A stretch of DNA of 64,000 bases, taken from Pseudoalteromonas sp. UG3-2. Its GTDB lineage: Bacteria > Pseudomonadota > Gammaproteobacteria > Enterobacterales > Alteromonadaceae. Positions within the stretch are counted from its first letter, which is position 1; each line of letters opens with the position of its first letter. The translations under genes and the position numbers were made by a program. Below the pieces are notes generated by a model. It was not told the origin of the DNA and did no database searches. It saw nothing but the letters and a program-made list of their open reading frames with translations. The stretch covers positions 1,798,001-1,862,000 of the forward strand of contig NZ_JAWLJU010000002.1 in NCBI RefSeq assembly GCF_037120705.1, read 5' to 3'. Shown here one piece after another: positions 38,393-49,103 of the stretch.

Positions 38393-40816
38393 TTATGCCA
38401 CATTAACCCAACTTCCCTGCTCATAACGCTGAACGGTTTGACCCTCTGGGGCCAGTGCCAGTAAATACAGCCATTCGTTTTCAATCAGTTGTTTTACCAC
38501 CTCATGCTCGGCCATGATTTGCTCGAGCGCACTGGTGTTGGCGCGCACAATTACACTTAAGCGTTGTGGTGTGTGCATCCACTGCTCGCCATTGTGCAGT
38601 GATTGAATGGGTAGGCCAATGCGTAAATCGCCGCCATTACCCTCGAACACCCCGATCCTGCCGCCTACGGCATTGTGCAATACCTTATTGCCGCTACCAT
38701 ATTTGTGGTTGTCGGTAACTGAGGCGTTGTATTGCATGTTGATCCAGTTGGTCACCAGCATGGGGGCGGTTAAAATAGCGGTTAGCTGGCTGGCATCTGG
38801 GTCTTGCTCACATTGGTATTCGTGTAAAAATACCCGCCCTTGTAAGTCTAACCCTTGAGTGCTGGCTCGGGGCGCGATAATAAAAGCGGCATTATTGGCC
38901 AGCCCCCACTCGGGGCGGACTTGCGACCAATCTTTGGTGCGCTTAGTAAATTGCTTTTCAAGCTGAGCTGCAGTTAAGGAGCTTGGGTTTAACGCCAGAG
39001 TTTGTGCGCGCTCAACCCGTGCCTGGTGGGAAGCCTGTTGCAGCCAATTGCTCACGTCTTCACCTACTGCAGCATAGGTGGTAATGGCCTCGGTGGTGGT
39101 ATTATGCAGCGCGGCAATAAACTGAGTGTGCTCAGGAATGTTGACTCCCAGCAAACTGAGCTCGGCTCTCACCGCGCTGTCGTTAAGTAATTGTGCTAAC
39201 ACCTTTACGTTTACCTCACCAGACTGACCACCACATGCACCACATTGCAGTCCGGCTTCGTGTAAATTATTGGTGGTTTTGGCGCCATGCCCCACCAGCA
39301 GCACCGTGGGGGCAAACTCGTTTAAACCAATGCCAGCCAGGATCCCCGCGGCCAGTTGCGCTTGCTCGGCTGCGGTAATATCCCGCTCTCCCTCTTTTAA
39401 CTGCCACGCTTTGCCGTCAATATGACCATCAACGGGGTGCTCTGCGCTGTGGCGACCAAACACCTTATTTAGCAGCTGATAAAAGTAACTAACCCCCATG
39501 GATTCCACCATAGAAAAGGACGCGGCAGCCGAGTGTGACCAGCTTTGCCAGCGGCTTGCCTGTTGGCGGTGGGTTTTTAGGTTGCTGTCTGCTGCAGTTT
39601 GCACCGCCGTTAAAGGCGCTTTAAGCAATCCCGGAAGCTGAGGTCGTGTAAACCGACTTTGCTCGGCTTGATATTCAATGGGCAAACCAAAAAAGCCTGC
39701 ATACCCTAGCGTTTGTACTTCGCCAGACTGAGCTTCTAAAGCGCGGCGAATCACCTCAGAGCGCACATCAATACAAAACGCAGCTTGTAAGCGAGGTTTA
39801 GCATGCTCTTGAACCTTGCTGTTTTGCAGTTGCTGGCAAAGCCCTGCTTGATAGCTGAGCTCCAACGCTCGCTGAAAAACCATACGTGGCTGCAACGCCT
39901 TTTTATGTTCGGCAACAATTTCGGCTAATTGCAGTTTTTGCTTACTCCAGTGGTATTGAATCCGCGTAAAGGTAGTGGGATGGCGGTCACTGACATATTG
40001 CCAAATCACCAGCTCCCAAGCCATTCGAATTGCCAGCAAGGCTTGCATGTCTGACTCAGGAGCTTGATTCAAATCCGCTTGCCAGCGCTCATAGGCAGCC
40101 CACGATGCCCAGCCATTCACATCTAGCAATAACATATGGGCGTAATCACTGAGCTCGGTAAAGTCCACCCCCAAGGTATCAATAGCCTGTGCTAACAAGG
40201 CTTCTGGCTCTGTGGGCAGGCGTTTAAAGTACTCAACTAAGCCAGACTCTGCCATCACAATGCTAATGCCAAAATCACGCGACACGGTTTCGTGCCAATG
40301 GCGATATAAACACAACTTCTCGGCATTTTGCGTTTGCTGTAGCACCGGCTGCACCTGTTGATAGTGTGCGGCACAAAACTGACTGATCTGATGGCTTATT
40401 TCTTCTTGCCACGGCATTTTATGCTGTGAGCGGTGACGGTCGAATAAATCCGCAAGCGTATGCCAGTGGGGCAGATCGTTGCACTGGCTGGTTTTCAGCC
40501 AGTTGAACAACTCTCGCGGCGACTTATTGAGCTGGTAGTGCTTAGCCGCGGCCAGTAAGCCCGCTTCGGTGATCTCCCCTTGCTGCCACTGCTGTAAATA
40601 AAAAGCGATGGGCATCAGCATGCGCACCTGTGCCAATGCACTCATTTTGGTGGCCACATTATCAAACAGCTGCTCGCGCATTCCCCAAAAAGGATTCACT
40701 GCGATTAACTGATCTAATGGCCAAGTGGGCGCTATGCGCTGCTCTGCAGTATTTAACTGCTCTAACTGCGGTGCAGATAACTCAAGCTCAGGTGACGTTA
40801 ACGGTGTCGCTGACAT
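38393..40816 (-). CDS. dabA: Inorganic carbon transporter subunit DabA
   Basis: An 807-residue UPF0753/DUF2309 protein, a beta-carbonic-anhydrase-like subunit that together with DabB takes up dissolved inorganic carbon using the membrane ion gradient. The predicted zinc ligands are in place: Cys348 and Asp350 in FCIDVRSE, His510 in VGHGAKTTNN and Cys525 in LQCGACGG. The 15-residue His-Cys spacing is the same as in characterised DabA. Its ATG overlaps the dabB stop (TAATG on the minus strand). There is no RuBisCO nearby, so the bicarbonate probably serves anaplerotic carboxylation and lipid synthesis. Confidence 0.92.
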   Translation of the reverse strand: MSATPLTSPELELSAPQLEQLNTAEQRIAPTWPLDQLIAVNPFWGMREQLFDNVATKMSALAQVRMLMPIAFYLQQWQQGEITEAGLLAAAKHYQLNKSPRELFNWLKTSQCNDLPHWHTLADLFDRHRSQHKMPWQEEISHQISQFCAAHYQQVQPVLQQTQNAEKLCLYRHWHETVSRDFGISIVMAESGLVEYFKRLPTEPEALLAQAIDTLGVDFTELSDYAHMLLLDVNGWASWAAYERWQADLNQAPESDMQALLAIRMAWELVIWQYVSDRHPTTFTRIQYHWSKQKLQLAEIVAEHKKALQPRMVFQRALELSYQAGLCQQLQNSKVQEHAKPRLQAAFCIDVRSEVIRRALEAQSGEVQTLGYAGFFGLPIEYQAEQSRFTRPQLPGLLKAPLTAVQTAADSNLKTHRQQASRWQSWSHSAAASFSMVESMGVSYFYQLLNKVFGRHSAEHPVDGHIDGKAWQLKEGERDITAAEQAQLAAGILAGIGLNEFAPTVLLVGHGAKTTNNLHEAGLQCGACGGQSGEVNVKVLAQLLNDSAVRAELSLLGVNIPEHTQFIAALHNTTTEAITTYAAVGEDVSNWLQQASHQARVERAQTLALNPSSLTAAQLEKQFTKRTKDWSQVRPEWGLANNAAFIIAPRASTQGLDLQGRVFLHEYQCEQDPDASQLTAILTAPMLVTNWINMQYNASVTDNHKYGSGNKVLHNAVGGRIGVFEGNGGDLRIGLPIQSLHNGEQWMHTPQRLSVIVRANTSALEQIMAEHEVVKQLIENEWLYLLALAPEGQTVQRYEQGSWVNVA

Positions 40817-42387
40817 TATTTTTGCTCCTCATGAGTGGCAACATAATGGTGCATCGCAAGACGCTTTTGTTTTTTACTGGTGGGTAAGTGCACTGGCCAA
40901 AGCAAGATAGTCAAGCGTGTCATCCACTCATCGAGATACAAGCCGGCATACAAAGCTCGTGACATGCGCTGCACTTTGGCAGAGCCAGCGCGGTAATAAA
41001 GCAGATAGTTCACCACAATTAAGCTTATCACCAGCAGCATGACCCAAATATCGGCGGCACCAAGGGCCTCAGCTCTGAGCTCACTAGGCAGCGTCACAGC
41101 AAAGGAGAAAAGCCATTTTTGTACGCTATAAGCTGCTAATAACAAGGCGGCAACCATCACAATACGCACATAGCTGCTCAGCGCTTGCTGTTCAAAACGC
41201 AGTGCCAGCCATACCGTAAGGGCACCGATAAACAACACCCAAATACTCACAGGCCCGTGATAATTAATCAGCAGCGCGCCCGTTACGGTGATCGCGGTTG
41301 CCATGACCAAACTGAAAAACCATTGCCACAGGGTGGGCTCCGTTTGCGCGCATAGACGGCGCTTTAAGTCTTCGTGCACCCATTGGCTTGAATTTAAAAA
41401 GGCATGGGCTTTGTAAGCAGAGTGGGCTAACAAATGCAGTAACGCCAGCTCGTATAATCCCAAAGCACACTCCACCAGCATTAACCCCATCTGAGCACTG
41501 GTAGACCAAGCTAAACGCACTTTAAGGCTGATCCGGGTGGTCATAATCAATGCTGCCAGCAAGGTGGTGAACCCAGCCACTACCAGCAGTAACCACTTTG
41601 CCGCTGGCACATTTAGCACTAGAGGGCCGAACAGCATAATCAAAAAACCACCGAGATTAATAATGCCAGCATGGAGTAGCGCACTGACTGGGGTTGGCGA
41701 TTCCACCACTTGCATAAGCCAACCATGCACCGGTAACTGTGCACACTTAATTAGCGCCACTAAGGCCAGCAAAATAGCCGCGGTTTGCTCTAAGGGCTGC
41801 AGTTCCCCTGTATGTTGAGCGTAATACGCAGTGATAGTGCTGATTTGTAGGCTGTCGGTGCTGAGGTATAAGCATATAAATGCCGTCAGTAGCGCTCCCT
41901 CGGCTAGGCGCGCTAAGATAAACTTTTTATGGGCTGCCAAGGCGGCGCGAGGACGGTTAGGATAGAATAGCAGCAGTCGGTGCAAGCTTAAGCTAATGCC
42001 CATCCAGGCCAACCAAAAAAGCACTAGGTGGTCACTTAGCACCACCAATGACACGCTAAATAGCGTGGTCAGTAAGTTACGAAAGTAGCGGCCTCTGTCT
42101 TTATCGCCATCGAGGTAATGAATGGAATAACGCAGCAACACAAAGCTCATAAAGACAATTAAAGACAGTATGGTTAAGCGCAATAACGACAGCTCAAACA
42201 GCACACTTAACCCTGCACTGTTTTGCCACCACGCTCCCCAAAGCAACAGCAGTAGTGTCAGGCTGGTTAATGCAAACAAGTTGCTAGCCCGAAACAACCC
42301 AGCATTTTTACGTTTTGGCTGCCCCATAAACCAAGCCGCCGCAATAAACAGTATCAGTAGTAAGACAACTAGAGTGTTTAATATCAC
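40816..42387 (-). CDS. dabB: Inorganic carbon transporter membrane subunit DabB
   Basis: A 523-residue polytopic membrane protein of the NuoL/MrpA antiporter-like family with about 13-14 hydrophobic helices. It carries the family core LLALVALIKCAQLPVHGWLMQVVESPTPVSALLHAG, including the Lys and Glu of the proton pathway and a conserved HAxxxNxGG-like stretch, and the later AHSAYKAHAFLNSS. It pairs with DabA, translationally coupled downstream, to form the DAB complex. A LysR-type gene is divergent from it. Confidence 0.92.
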   Translation of the reverse strand: MILNTLVVLLLILFIAAAWFMGQPKRKNAGLFRASNLFALTSLTLLLLLWGAWWQNSAGLSVLFELSLLRLTILSLIVFMSFVLLRYSIHYLDGDKDRGRYFRNLLTTLFSVSLVVLSDHLVLFWLAWMGISLSLHRLLLFYPNRPRAALAAHKKFILARLAEGALLTAFICLYLSTDSLQISTITAYYAQHTGELQPLEQTAAILLALVALIKCAQLPVHGWLMQVVESPTPVSALLHAGIINLGGFLIMLFGPLVLNVPAAKWLLLVVAGFTTLLAALIMTTRISLKVRLAWSTSAQMGLMLVECALGLYELALLHLLAHSAYKAHAFLNSSQWVHEDLKRRLCAQTEPTLWQWFFSLVMATAITVTGALLINYHGPVSIWVLFIGALTVWLALRFEQQALSSYVRIVMVAALLLAAYSVQKWLFSFAVTLPSELRAEALGAADIWVMLLVISLIVVNYLLYYRAGSAKVQRMSRALYAGLYLDEWMTRLTILLWPVHLPTSKKQKRLAMHHYVATHEEQK

Positions 42388-42489
42388 GTGCTATCCCCTT
42401 TTTAGACTGTCGCTATTATTTCAGCCTTTCTAACTCAAGAAAAATAGATATAATTTAAGTATTCGTTCTGTTTTATGTATGGGTTAGCA

Positions 42490-43383
42490 ATGAGTCGGCT
42501 GAATTACCACCATCTATTTTACTTTTGGCAAGTGGCCAAAGTGGGCAATTTAACCCAGGCAGCAAAAGCACTGCACATTTCCCAGTCGGCCCTTTCAGCG
42601 CAAATAAAACAGCTTGAGCACACCATGGATGTGGTGTTATTTGAGCGGGTTGGTCGCCGCCTTATGCTCACCGATCAAGGCAAACATGTGCTCACCTACG
42701 CCAATGATATATTCACCACAGGGCAAGAGTTAGAAGCATTATTAAGTAAAGGAGTGCAATCGACCACACACATCACCATAGGGGTACTCACAACGCTATC
42801 GCGAAATTTTGTCGAGGCGTTTATAAGCCCCCTAATGCAGCGCAGTGATGTACAGATAAAATTGCAAACCGGCAGCATGGCGGAGCTACTAAACGGCTTA
42901 AGCAATTATGAAATTGATTTAGTACTCACCAACCGCACCGTCAACGCCGATACTTCCGACCCTTTTTGGCAGTGCCAACAGGTAGCAAAACAACCACTGG
43001 CGATTATTGGGCCGCCAGAGCTAGACCCAAAAAGCACTTTCCCCCAGGGTTTTGCCGATACTCGCTGGATATTACCGCCCAACAGTTCCGATTTGCGCAC
43101 CGCTTTTAACGCCTTGTGTGCGCAATACCAATACTTCCCAGACATTCTTGCCGAAGTGGACGACATGGCAATGATGCGACTGCTTGCACGTGACAGTGGC
43201 GCCGTTGCGGTATTGCCTGCGGTGGTTGTTAAAGATGAAATAGCGCAAGGGATCCTAAGCCAATATCAATCCCTGCCTGGCATTTATGAGTACTTTTATG
43301 CCATTTCCAGTCATAAAAAGGTGGTGCCAGAGGCGTTAAAAATGTTATTGCAACATGCTCACTCGTCAGTCCCAGATCTGTGA
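42490..43383 (+). CDS. LysR-family regulator, probable dabAB regulator
   Basis: A LysR-type activator. The N-terminal helix-turn-helix is LTQAAKALHISQSALSAQIKQLE, followed by a periplasmic-binding-protein-like effector domain. The N-terminus MSRLNYHHLFYFWQVAK resembles NhaR-type members. The frame is open from 42475, but the ATG at 42490 matches the family start, giving 297 residues. It is divergent from dabB with a gap of about 100 bases. By the usual LysR layout it probably controls dabBA, perhaps in response to CO2 or ion status; this role is inferred. Confidence 0.82.
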   Translation: MSRLNYHHLFYFWQVAKVGNLTQAAKALHISQSALSAQIKQLEHTMDVVLFERVGRRLMLTDQGKHVLTYANDIFTTGQELEALLSKGVQSTTHITIGVLTTLSRNFVEAFISPLMQRSDVQIKLQTGSMAELLNGLSNYEIDLVLTNRTVNADTSDPFWQCQQVAKQPLAIIGPPELDPKSTFPQGFADTRWILPPNSSDLRTAFNALCAQYQYFPDILAEVDDMAMMRLLARDSGAVAVLPAVVVKDEIAQGILSQYQSLPGIYEYFYAISSHKKVVPEALKMLLQHAHSSVPDL

Positions 43384-43563
43384 CTCCACCCCTCCTGAGC
43401 AGAACTCTACGGATCAGTTAAAAGTATGAGAAAAAAGCCTATTGTATAGCGATTGCAGGCAGTACTGATTAATATCAAGAATTTTATTATAAGCACTTGA
43501 CCATTTGGTGTTTATTTTGCAAGCTGAAACTATTAGGAAAGAAGTTTTGGTGGGGAAGCTCAG

Positions 43564-45183
43564 GTGTTTAAGCTAGCACACAACGGTAATATTTTAATGG
43601 ATGTGAAGAGTACTTCACCGCCAAGTGCTGCTTTTATTATCGAGGCACTGGAAAAGTCGCCGTATGCCGACTGCGAAATAGACCATGATGCCATTAATGC
43701 CTACTTTGACAGCGACTTTCCTGAAAGCCAGATTGTTGTTGCAAAACAATGTGATGCTGAATTTACAGTAACCCTCACCGATGACAAAATGCAAGCTTAT
43801 GGCAAACTAGTCACCGCTAAGGGTGGCAAAAAAATAAGCCTCGATGACGCCAAAAAAGTCATTGTTAAAGCGGGAGTCAGCCGCGGTTACAAACAAGCTT
43901 ATTTGGAGCAAATTCTCAGTAAGCAGTTTGAGCTGTCACCAGGCGAAGAGGCCTCAGGGCTCATTGCCCAAGGTCGGCCACCCCAAGATGGCCAAGCGGC
44001 AAAACTGCTCCCTCATGTGCAAACCTTAAAAGAGCGCCTTAAACAGCCGAAGTTACGAGAAGACGGCACCGTTGATATGCGCGACTTTGGCAAGTTGGCC
44101 AGTGTTGCTCCCGGTGACTTATTGGCAACCCAAAAACCGGCAACGCCAGGGAAAGAGGGCTTTACCGTTACCGGCGATACCATTGAAGCCAAAGCCGGAG
44201 AAAGCTTTCAATTAACTCCAGGAGAAGGCACCGAGATAAACCCCAACAACCCACTTGAGCTGGTAGCAACCATTGCTGGCTGCCCCTCAGATATTGCCAA
44301 TGGCATGCGGGTTGATGATGTCTTTACCATTGCCGACGTCAATGTTAAAAGTGGCCACGTTGACTTTAATGGCAGCGTTATTGTTACCCACAATGTCGAC
44401 CCTGGTATGAAAGTAACAGCCCAAGGTGATATCACCGTGATGGGCACGGTGGAATCGGGACAGCTCGTGGCTGGCGGGAGTATTGAAGTAAAAGGCGGCG
44501 TAATTGGTCACTTAGATCACCAAAACAACGATCAAGGCCTCACCTGCCAATTGATCGCTAAAGGCAATATCGACATTGCTCATGGCCAATACACCTACCT
44601 TGAAGGTGACAACGTCTTTATCAGTAAGCAAAGTAACCATTGCGATATTAAAGCCAATAAGCTTATTCAAGTGGGTACCGGTGAGCATCCAAACGGTAAG
44701 CTTATCGGGGGTACCATCATTGATGCACAAATGGTGGTGGCAGGAGAAATAGGCAGTGAGTCTGGTGCCAAGATGATGGTGTACTTAGCTCGTAAAGGCC
44801 TCAAGATCACCGAAGATACCGACCAACTGTTTAAAGAAGTGGCGGCCACTAATGAATCATTAGATCAGCTTCAACAAGCCATTGAAAAAGCAGAACTAGT
44901 TAAAGATAACGAGAAAAAGCAACAACTGAAAACCAAGATCGGCGCCACTCAAATGCATTACTGCCAGCAGGCAGAGCAGCTAGAAAAACAACTCAGTCAG
45001 CTTGAGCAGGAGCTTCATGCCCTGCTTGAGGGCACTAAGCTCTCTGCTAACAAAGCACTCCACAGTGGTGTGGAGATCCATATTTTCGACCGCGTACAAA
45101 AGACCACTCGCAGTTACCCGCCCTGCACAGCCACACTGCAAGAAAACAAAGTAAAAATCGACTTTAAGACCGCAGGTCAATAA
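43564..45183 (+). CDS. FapA/DUF342 family protein
   Basis: A 539-residue DUF342 protein. The N-terminal half (to about residue 170) is globular. The middle (about 175-400) is the FapA parallel beta-helix with short hydrophobic turns, such as GKEGFTVTGDTI, GHVDFNGSVIV, GQLVAGGSIEVKGGVIG and GKLIGGTIIDAQMVVAGEIGS. A long coiled coil follows (about 415-490). Vibrio FapA homologs affect polar flagellar regulation through FlhF/HubP-type partners. No flagellar gene is nearby. The GTG start is chosen because GGGAAG lies 6 bases upstream. Confidence 0.82.
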   Translation: MFKLAHNGNILMDVKSTSPPSAAFIIEALEKSPYADCEIDHDAINAYFDSDFPESQIVVAKQCDAEFTVTLTDDKMQAYGKLVTAKGGKKISLDDAKKVIVKAGVSRGYKQAYLEQILSKQFELSPGEEASGLIAQGRPPQDGQAAKLLPHVQTLKERLKQPKLREDGTVDMRDFGKLASVAPGDLLATQKPATPGKEGFTVTGDTIEAKAGESFQLTPGEGTEINPNNPLELVATIAGCPSDIANGMRVDDVFTIADVNVKSGHVDFNGSVIVTHNVDPGMKVTAQGDITVMGTVESGQLVAGGSIEVKGGVIGHLDHQNNDQGLTCQLIAKGNIDIAHGQYTYLEGDNVFISKQSNHCDIKANKLIQVGTGEHPNGKLIGGTIIDAQMVVAGEIGSESGAKMMVYLARKGLKITEDTDQLFKEVAATNESLDQLQQAIEKAELVKDNEKKQQLKTKIGATQMHYCQQAEQLEKQLSQLEQELHALLEGTKLSANKALHSGVEIHIFDRVQKTTRSYPPCTATLQENKVKIDFKTAGQ

Positions 45184-45205
45184 ACAAGCTCACTGCAATG
45201 ACATA

Positions 45206-45232
45206 AAAAAAGCCGCTTTATAGCGGCTTTTT
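45206..45232. terminator. Bidirectional terminator between fapA-like gene and ridA
   Basis: AAAAGCCGCT-TTAT-AGCGGCTTTT, with A-run and T-run on opposite sides, placed between two convergent genes. Confidence 0.88.
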
Positions 45233-45250
45233 ACTATTAATTTCAAACTA

Positions 45251-45643
45251 TTAATTGGTTGATGGCAGTTCCATGATGCCATCAATTTCAATTTGTGCGC
45301 CTTTAGGTAGCTCTTTAACCCCAATCGCCGCACGGGCCGGGTAAGGCGTTCTAAAGTACTGCGACATAATCTCGTTAACGGTGGCGAAGTTGCTTAAATC
45401 CGTTAAGAATATATTAACTTTGACCATATCTTGCAGCTCACCACCAGCCTCTTCACAAACCGCAATGAGGTTCTTAAATACTTGATGGGTTTGCTCAGCA
45501 AAGTCTTCAGAAATAAATTCCATGGTCTCTGGCACCAATGGGATCTGACCAGACAAATAAACCGCAGTGCCTACTTTTACCGCTTGGTTATAAGTCCCAA
45601 TGGCAGCAGGTGCTTTGTCTGTTGATATAATTGCTTTGTTCAT
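45251..45643 (-). CDS. ridA: 2-iminobutanoate/2-iminopropanoate deaminase RidA
   Basis: A 130-residue YjgF/RidA-family trimer that hydrolyses reactive enamine/imine intermediates made by PLP enzymes such as threonine dehydratase. Landmarks are [30 protein letters not shown], the catalytic Arg in [15 protein letters not shown] and the C-terminal [13 protein letters not shown]. It lies 10 bases after the spoT stop, the common spoT-ridA order in marine gammaproteobacteria. Confidence 0.95.
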   Translation of the reverse strand: MNKAIISTDKAPAAIGTYNQAVKVGTAVYLSGQIPLVPETMEFISEDFAEQTHQVFKNLIAVCEEAGGELQDMVKVNIFLTDLSNFATVNEIMSQYFRTPYPARAAIGVKELPKGAQIEIDGIMELPSTN

Positions 45644-45653
45644 TCGTTTTCCT

Positions 45654-47756
45654 TTATTTTTTACGGTATACGCGCTGTACGTCTGGCATCACTCGGATCC
45701 GTCGCATAATGTCGGCGACATGAACTCGGTTTTTCACTGTGACGCCAAAATCAATCACGTATAAATTACTTTCTTTCTCTTCCGTTGCGATCTCAACAAT
45801 ATTCGCTTGCGCGGCAGCCACCACATTGGTTAGCTTAGCCAGCGCACCTTGATGGTTAATGATCTCAACTCGCAGAGCGGCGATATATTCTTTCTCTGGG
45901 TTATCTTCCCATTTCACTACGAAATACTTCGAGCGTTCGTTTTGCCAGCCCTTAATATTTTTACACTCTTGGCGGTGAACCATAAGCCCTTTGCCTTGGC
46001 TCACATACGCCGTGATCTCATCTCCAGGCACCGGGCGGCAACACTTGGCATACGTTACCAACATGCCCTCAGTTCCTATGATGGCGGCTTTGGCGTCTTT
46101 GGCGATGTCTTCTACAGCTTTGTCGTCTTGCAGCAAACGCTTCGCAATCAAGAGGCTCATAATGTTGCCGCTGCCAATTTCCACTAACAGCTCCAACAGT
46201 GTATTTAAACTGTGCTCGGCTAGCACACTGTCGATTTGCTCTTGTGGAATATCATCTAGCTTGTATTCACCAAGAGCTGAATCGAGTAACCGGTGACCTA
46301 ACTGAATCGCTTCTTCTTGTTGCTGACTCTTGAGGTAATTGCGGATCCCTAAGCGCGCCTTGCCAGTCACCACGAAGTTTAACCAGGTGGCATTAGGGTG
46401 TGCGCCTGAGCTGGTGATCACCTCAACGGTTTGTCCTGTGTCTAAGGCTTTACTCAACGGATATGGTTTGCGATTCACTCGCGCGCCAACACAAGTATTA
46501 CCCACGTCGGTGTGCACTGCATAGGCAAAATCGACCGCGGTTGCACCCATTGGCAACTCAACAATGCGACCATCCGGAGTGAAGACATAAATTTCTTCTG
46601 GGAATAATTCGGTTTTGACGTTTTCCACAAATTCAAACGACGACCCAGCGCTTTGTTGCAGCTCAAGAAGGCTTTGCATCCACTGCCTTGCACGCTGCTG
46701 CGCGGTATGGCCGGCATTATCGCCCGCTTTTTTATACATCCAGTGGGCAGCAACCCCTTTGTCTGCCATGTGATCCATGTCATGGGTACGAATTTGGATC
46801 TCAACCGGAATACCATGTGGCCCAACTAACGAGGTATGCAATGACTGATAACCATTGGTTTTAGGCACGGCAATATAGTCTTTAAAGCGGGTTTCAATGG
46901 GTTTATAAAGGTTGTGGGCAACACCCAGTACACGATAACAGGTATCTAAACTATCAACGTTAATACGGAAGGCGTAAATGTCCATCACTTCGTTGAACAT
47001 TAGCTCTTTATTGAGCATCTTACGGTAAATGCTGTATAAATGCTTCTCGCGACCGCTGACCGAACCAACAATGCCCGCCTCTTCTAAGCGAGATTCGATT
47101 TCCGATTGGATGTTGCTGATCACTTCTTTCCGATTACCCCGCGCCTTGGCTACTTCTGAACGGAGCGCACGATAACGCATTGGGTAAAGAGCCTGAAAAC
47201 CAAGATCTTCAAGCTCATTTTTAATATCGTGAATACCTAAACGATTGGCAATTGGTGCGTAAATTTCTAACGTTTCACGAGCAATACGACGGCGCTTATC
47301 AGGGCGCAGTGCCCCTAAGGTGCGCATATTGTGAGTGCGGTCGGCAAGCTTAATGAGGATCACCCGAATATCTTGGGTCATCGCCATGATCATTTTGCGG
47401 TAGTTTTCGGCTTGGAATTCTTTTTTGTCTTTAAAACTGAGTTTATCAAGCTTCGACACGCCTTCAACCAGTTCCGCCACGGTTTCACCAAAGATTTCCG
47501 CTAAGTCATCTTGACTGAAATCGGTGTCTTCAATGACATCGTGCATTAACGCCGCCATTAAGGTTTCATGGTCAAGGCGCATGCTAGCAAGTATTTGCGT
47601 AACTTCAACAGGGTGCGTGATGTAAGGCTCACCACTTGAGCGCGTCTGTCCCTCATGGGCCTCGCGGGCTACCACGTAGGCTTTTTGCACCAGCTCAACG
47701 TCTTCTGGCGACAGATATTCTGATATTTTCTTTTTTAGGCCTTCAAACAGATACAT
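45654..47756 (-). CDS. spoT: Bifunctional (p)ppGpp synthetase/hydrolase SpoT
   Basis: A 700-residue RelA/SpoT enzyme, the full SpoT length. The HD hydrolase domain is intact ([17 protein letters not shown] and [11 protein letters not shown], with metal ligands). The synthetase domain follows ([33 protein letters not shown]), then TGS ([26 protein letters not shown]), a helical/CC region ([17 protein letters not shown]) and the C-terminal ACT domain ([20 protein letters not shown]). Hydrolase residues being present argues for SpoT rather than RelA. An intrinsic terminator separates it from rpoZ upstream. Confidence 0.95.
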   Translation of the reverse strand: MYLFEGLKKKISEYLSPEDVELVQKAYVVAREAHEGQTRSSGEPYITHPVEVTQILASMRLDHETLMAALMHDVIEDTDFSQDDLAEIFGETVAELVEGVSKLDKLSFKDKKEFQAENYRKMIMAMTQDIRVILIKLADRTHNMRTLGALRPDKRRRIARETLEIYAPIANRLGIHDIKNELEDLGFQALYPMRYRALRSEVAKARGNRKEVISNIQSEIESRLEEAGIVGSVSGREKHLYSIYRKMLNKELMFNEVMDIYAFRINVDSLDTCYRVLGVAHNLYKPIETRFKDYIAVPKTNGYQSLHTSLVGPHGIPVEIQIRTHDMDHMADKGVAAHWMYKKAGDNAGHTAQQRARQWMQSLLELQQSAGSSFEFVENVKTELFPEEIYVFTPDGRIVELPMGATAVDFAYAVHTDVGNTCVGARVNRKPYPLSKALDTGQTVEVITSSGAHPNATWLNFVVTGKARLGIRNYLKSQQQEEAIQLGHRLLDSALGEYKLDDIPQEQIDSVLAEHSLNTLLELLVEIGSGNIMSLLIAKRLLQDDKAVEDIAKDAKAAIIGTEGMLVTYAKCCRPVPGDEITAYVSQGKGLMVHRQECKNIKGWQNERSKYFVVKWEDNPEKEYIAALRVEIINHQGALAKLTNVVAAAQANIVEIATEEKESNLYVIDFGVTVKNRVHVADIMRRIRVMPDVQRVYRKK

Positions 47757-47907
47757 TCACACTCCAATGTTCCACAGAAGCTACGCGCAGCAGCCAAGCT
47801 TTATAGGTTATAGCAATAGAATATACGACGAAACACCGGCAATGCCAATGACCAATTAGCCGCAGTCACAGTATCTTCATCGAGAAAAAGTGCGTGGTGT
47901 TAAAAAG

Positions 47908-47935
47908 AATAATGCCAGCAAAAGCTGGCATTATT
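47908..47935 (-). terminator. Intrinsic terminator of rpoZ
   Basis: A 12-bp perfect stem AATAATGCCAGC/GCTGGCATTATT with a 4-nt loop. On the minus strand it is followed by CTTTTT. It lies 30 bases after rpoZ and before spoT, so spoT needs its own promoter in 47757-47907. Confidence 0.8.
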
Positions 47936-47965
47936 ACTCGTATACTAAGGTATAGTGCGGTTGGT

Positions 47966-48241
47966 TTAGCGATTGCCACCAACGATTGCAGCTACAGCAG
48001 CCATTTCCGCTGCTTCTTGGTTTTGCTGCTCTTCACGGTCGATGATATCAAGCGAGTCCGTAGTCACAAAACCTTCCTCAATTTCACGTAGCGCGATTAC
48101 GGTTGGCTTGTCATTTTCAGCTTCAACCATAGGATCTTTACCGCCTACAGAAATTTGGCGAGCGCGACGCGCTGCTACTAAAATCAAGTCAAAGCGGTTA
48201 CCAATTTTATCTACTGCATCTTCTACAGTTACGCGAGCCAT
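47966..48241 (-). CDS. rpoZ: DNA-directed RNA polymerase omega subunit
   Basis: A 91-residue subunit that helps assemble the beta' subunit and forms part of a ppGpp site in E. coli. The N-terminus [29 protein letters not shown] is the full omega signature, followed by [20 protein letters not shown] sequence and a Glu/Gln/Ala-rich tail. The gmk-rpoZ-spoT order is conserved. Confidence 0.96.
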   Translation of the reverse strand: MARVTVEDAVDKIGNRFDLILVAARRARQISVGGKDPMVEAENDKPTVIALREIEEGFVTTDSLDIIDREEQQNQEAAEMAAVAAIVGGNR

Positions 48242-48349
48242 CGAAGCACTCCAAATTCAGTTCATTTTGCAAAAAGCTAGTTTACTGTATGTCTAGCCTT
48301 TCGCCAAGTATTGATGATTAAAAAACCTGACTTTCAGCTAAGTTTTATC

Positions 48350-48973
48350 TTATTTTAGCAGATCGGCGATTAAGTCTTGGTGACGCACTTTTTGTGCCTG
48401 CTGTTCTAACCGAGCTGCTAGCACAATGTGCTCAAGCTCTTTGCGGGCTTGGTCAAAATCGTCATTGACCAGAATATAGTCAAACTCATCATAATGCGAG
48501 CTTTCCGACTTAGCCTCGGCCATACGCCCAGCAATGACTTCTTGTGAGTCTTGTCCACGGCCGTTTAAGCGCTGCTCTAGCTCAGCAGTGGAAGGCGGTA
48601 AAATAAAAATGGTTTTCACCTCGGGCATCAGCTCACGCACTTGGCGCGCCCCTTGCCAATCAATATCTAAAAACACATCGATGCCAGCTGCCAGCTGCTC
48701 CTCAATGGCCTTTTTCGAGGTGCCGTAGTAGTTTTCGAATACTTGTGCCCACTCAAAAAAGTCGCCTTGTTCAATTAGCTGCTTAAACTCATCCACCGCG
48801 ACAAAATGATAATGTACGCCGTTTTCTTCACCAGGACGCGGAGCACGAGTGGTGTGAGACACCGACACTTTTATGTCTTGGTGCTGTTCCAACAAGGCTT
48901 TTATTAAACTCGATTTACCGGCACCAGAAGGAGCCGAAAGGATAAATAAATTACCGTGTGTAGGTGCTGTCAT
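48350..48973 (-). CDS. gmk: Guanylate kinase
   Basis: Phosphorylates GMP to GDP with ATP. P-loop [12 protein letters not shown], the GMP-binding [18 protein letters not shown] and [13 protein letters not shown] are intact. The frame is open from 49027, but the ATG at 48973 ([17 protein letters not shown]) gives 207 residues, the E. coli length. It lies upstream of rpoZ in the conserved order. Confidence 0.96.
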   Translation of the reverse strand: MTAPTHGNLFILSAPSGAGKSSLIKALLEQHQDIKVSVSHTTRAPRPGEENGVHYHFVAVDEFKQLIEQGDFFEWAQVFENYYGTSKKAIEEQLAAGIDVFLDIDWQGARQVRELMPEVKTIFILPPSTAELEQRLNGRGQDSQEVIAGRMAEAKSESSHYDEFDYILVNDDFDQARKELEHIVLAARLEQQAQKVRHQDLIADLLK

Positions 48974-49103
48974 AGTCGTTCTCAAGAGTTCAGTGTGGAC
49001 CGAGCAAAGAGGTGTTTGTCGAGCCATCAGGTGCGCTAAAACCGGGGATTATACCGTCTTAACAAGTAAGAATACACTATCAATGGTGAGAAGAAAAAAG
49101 TGA

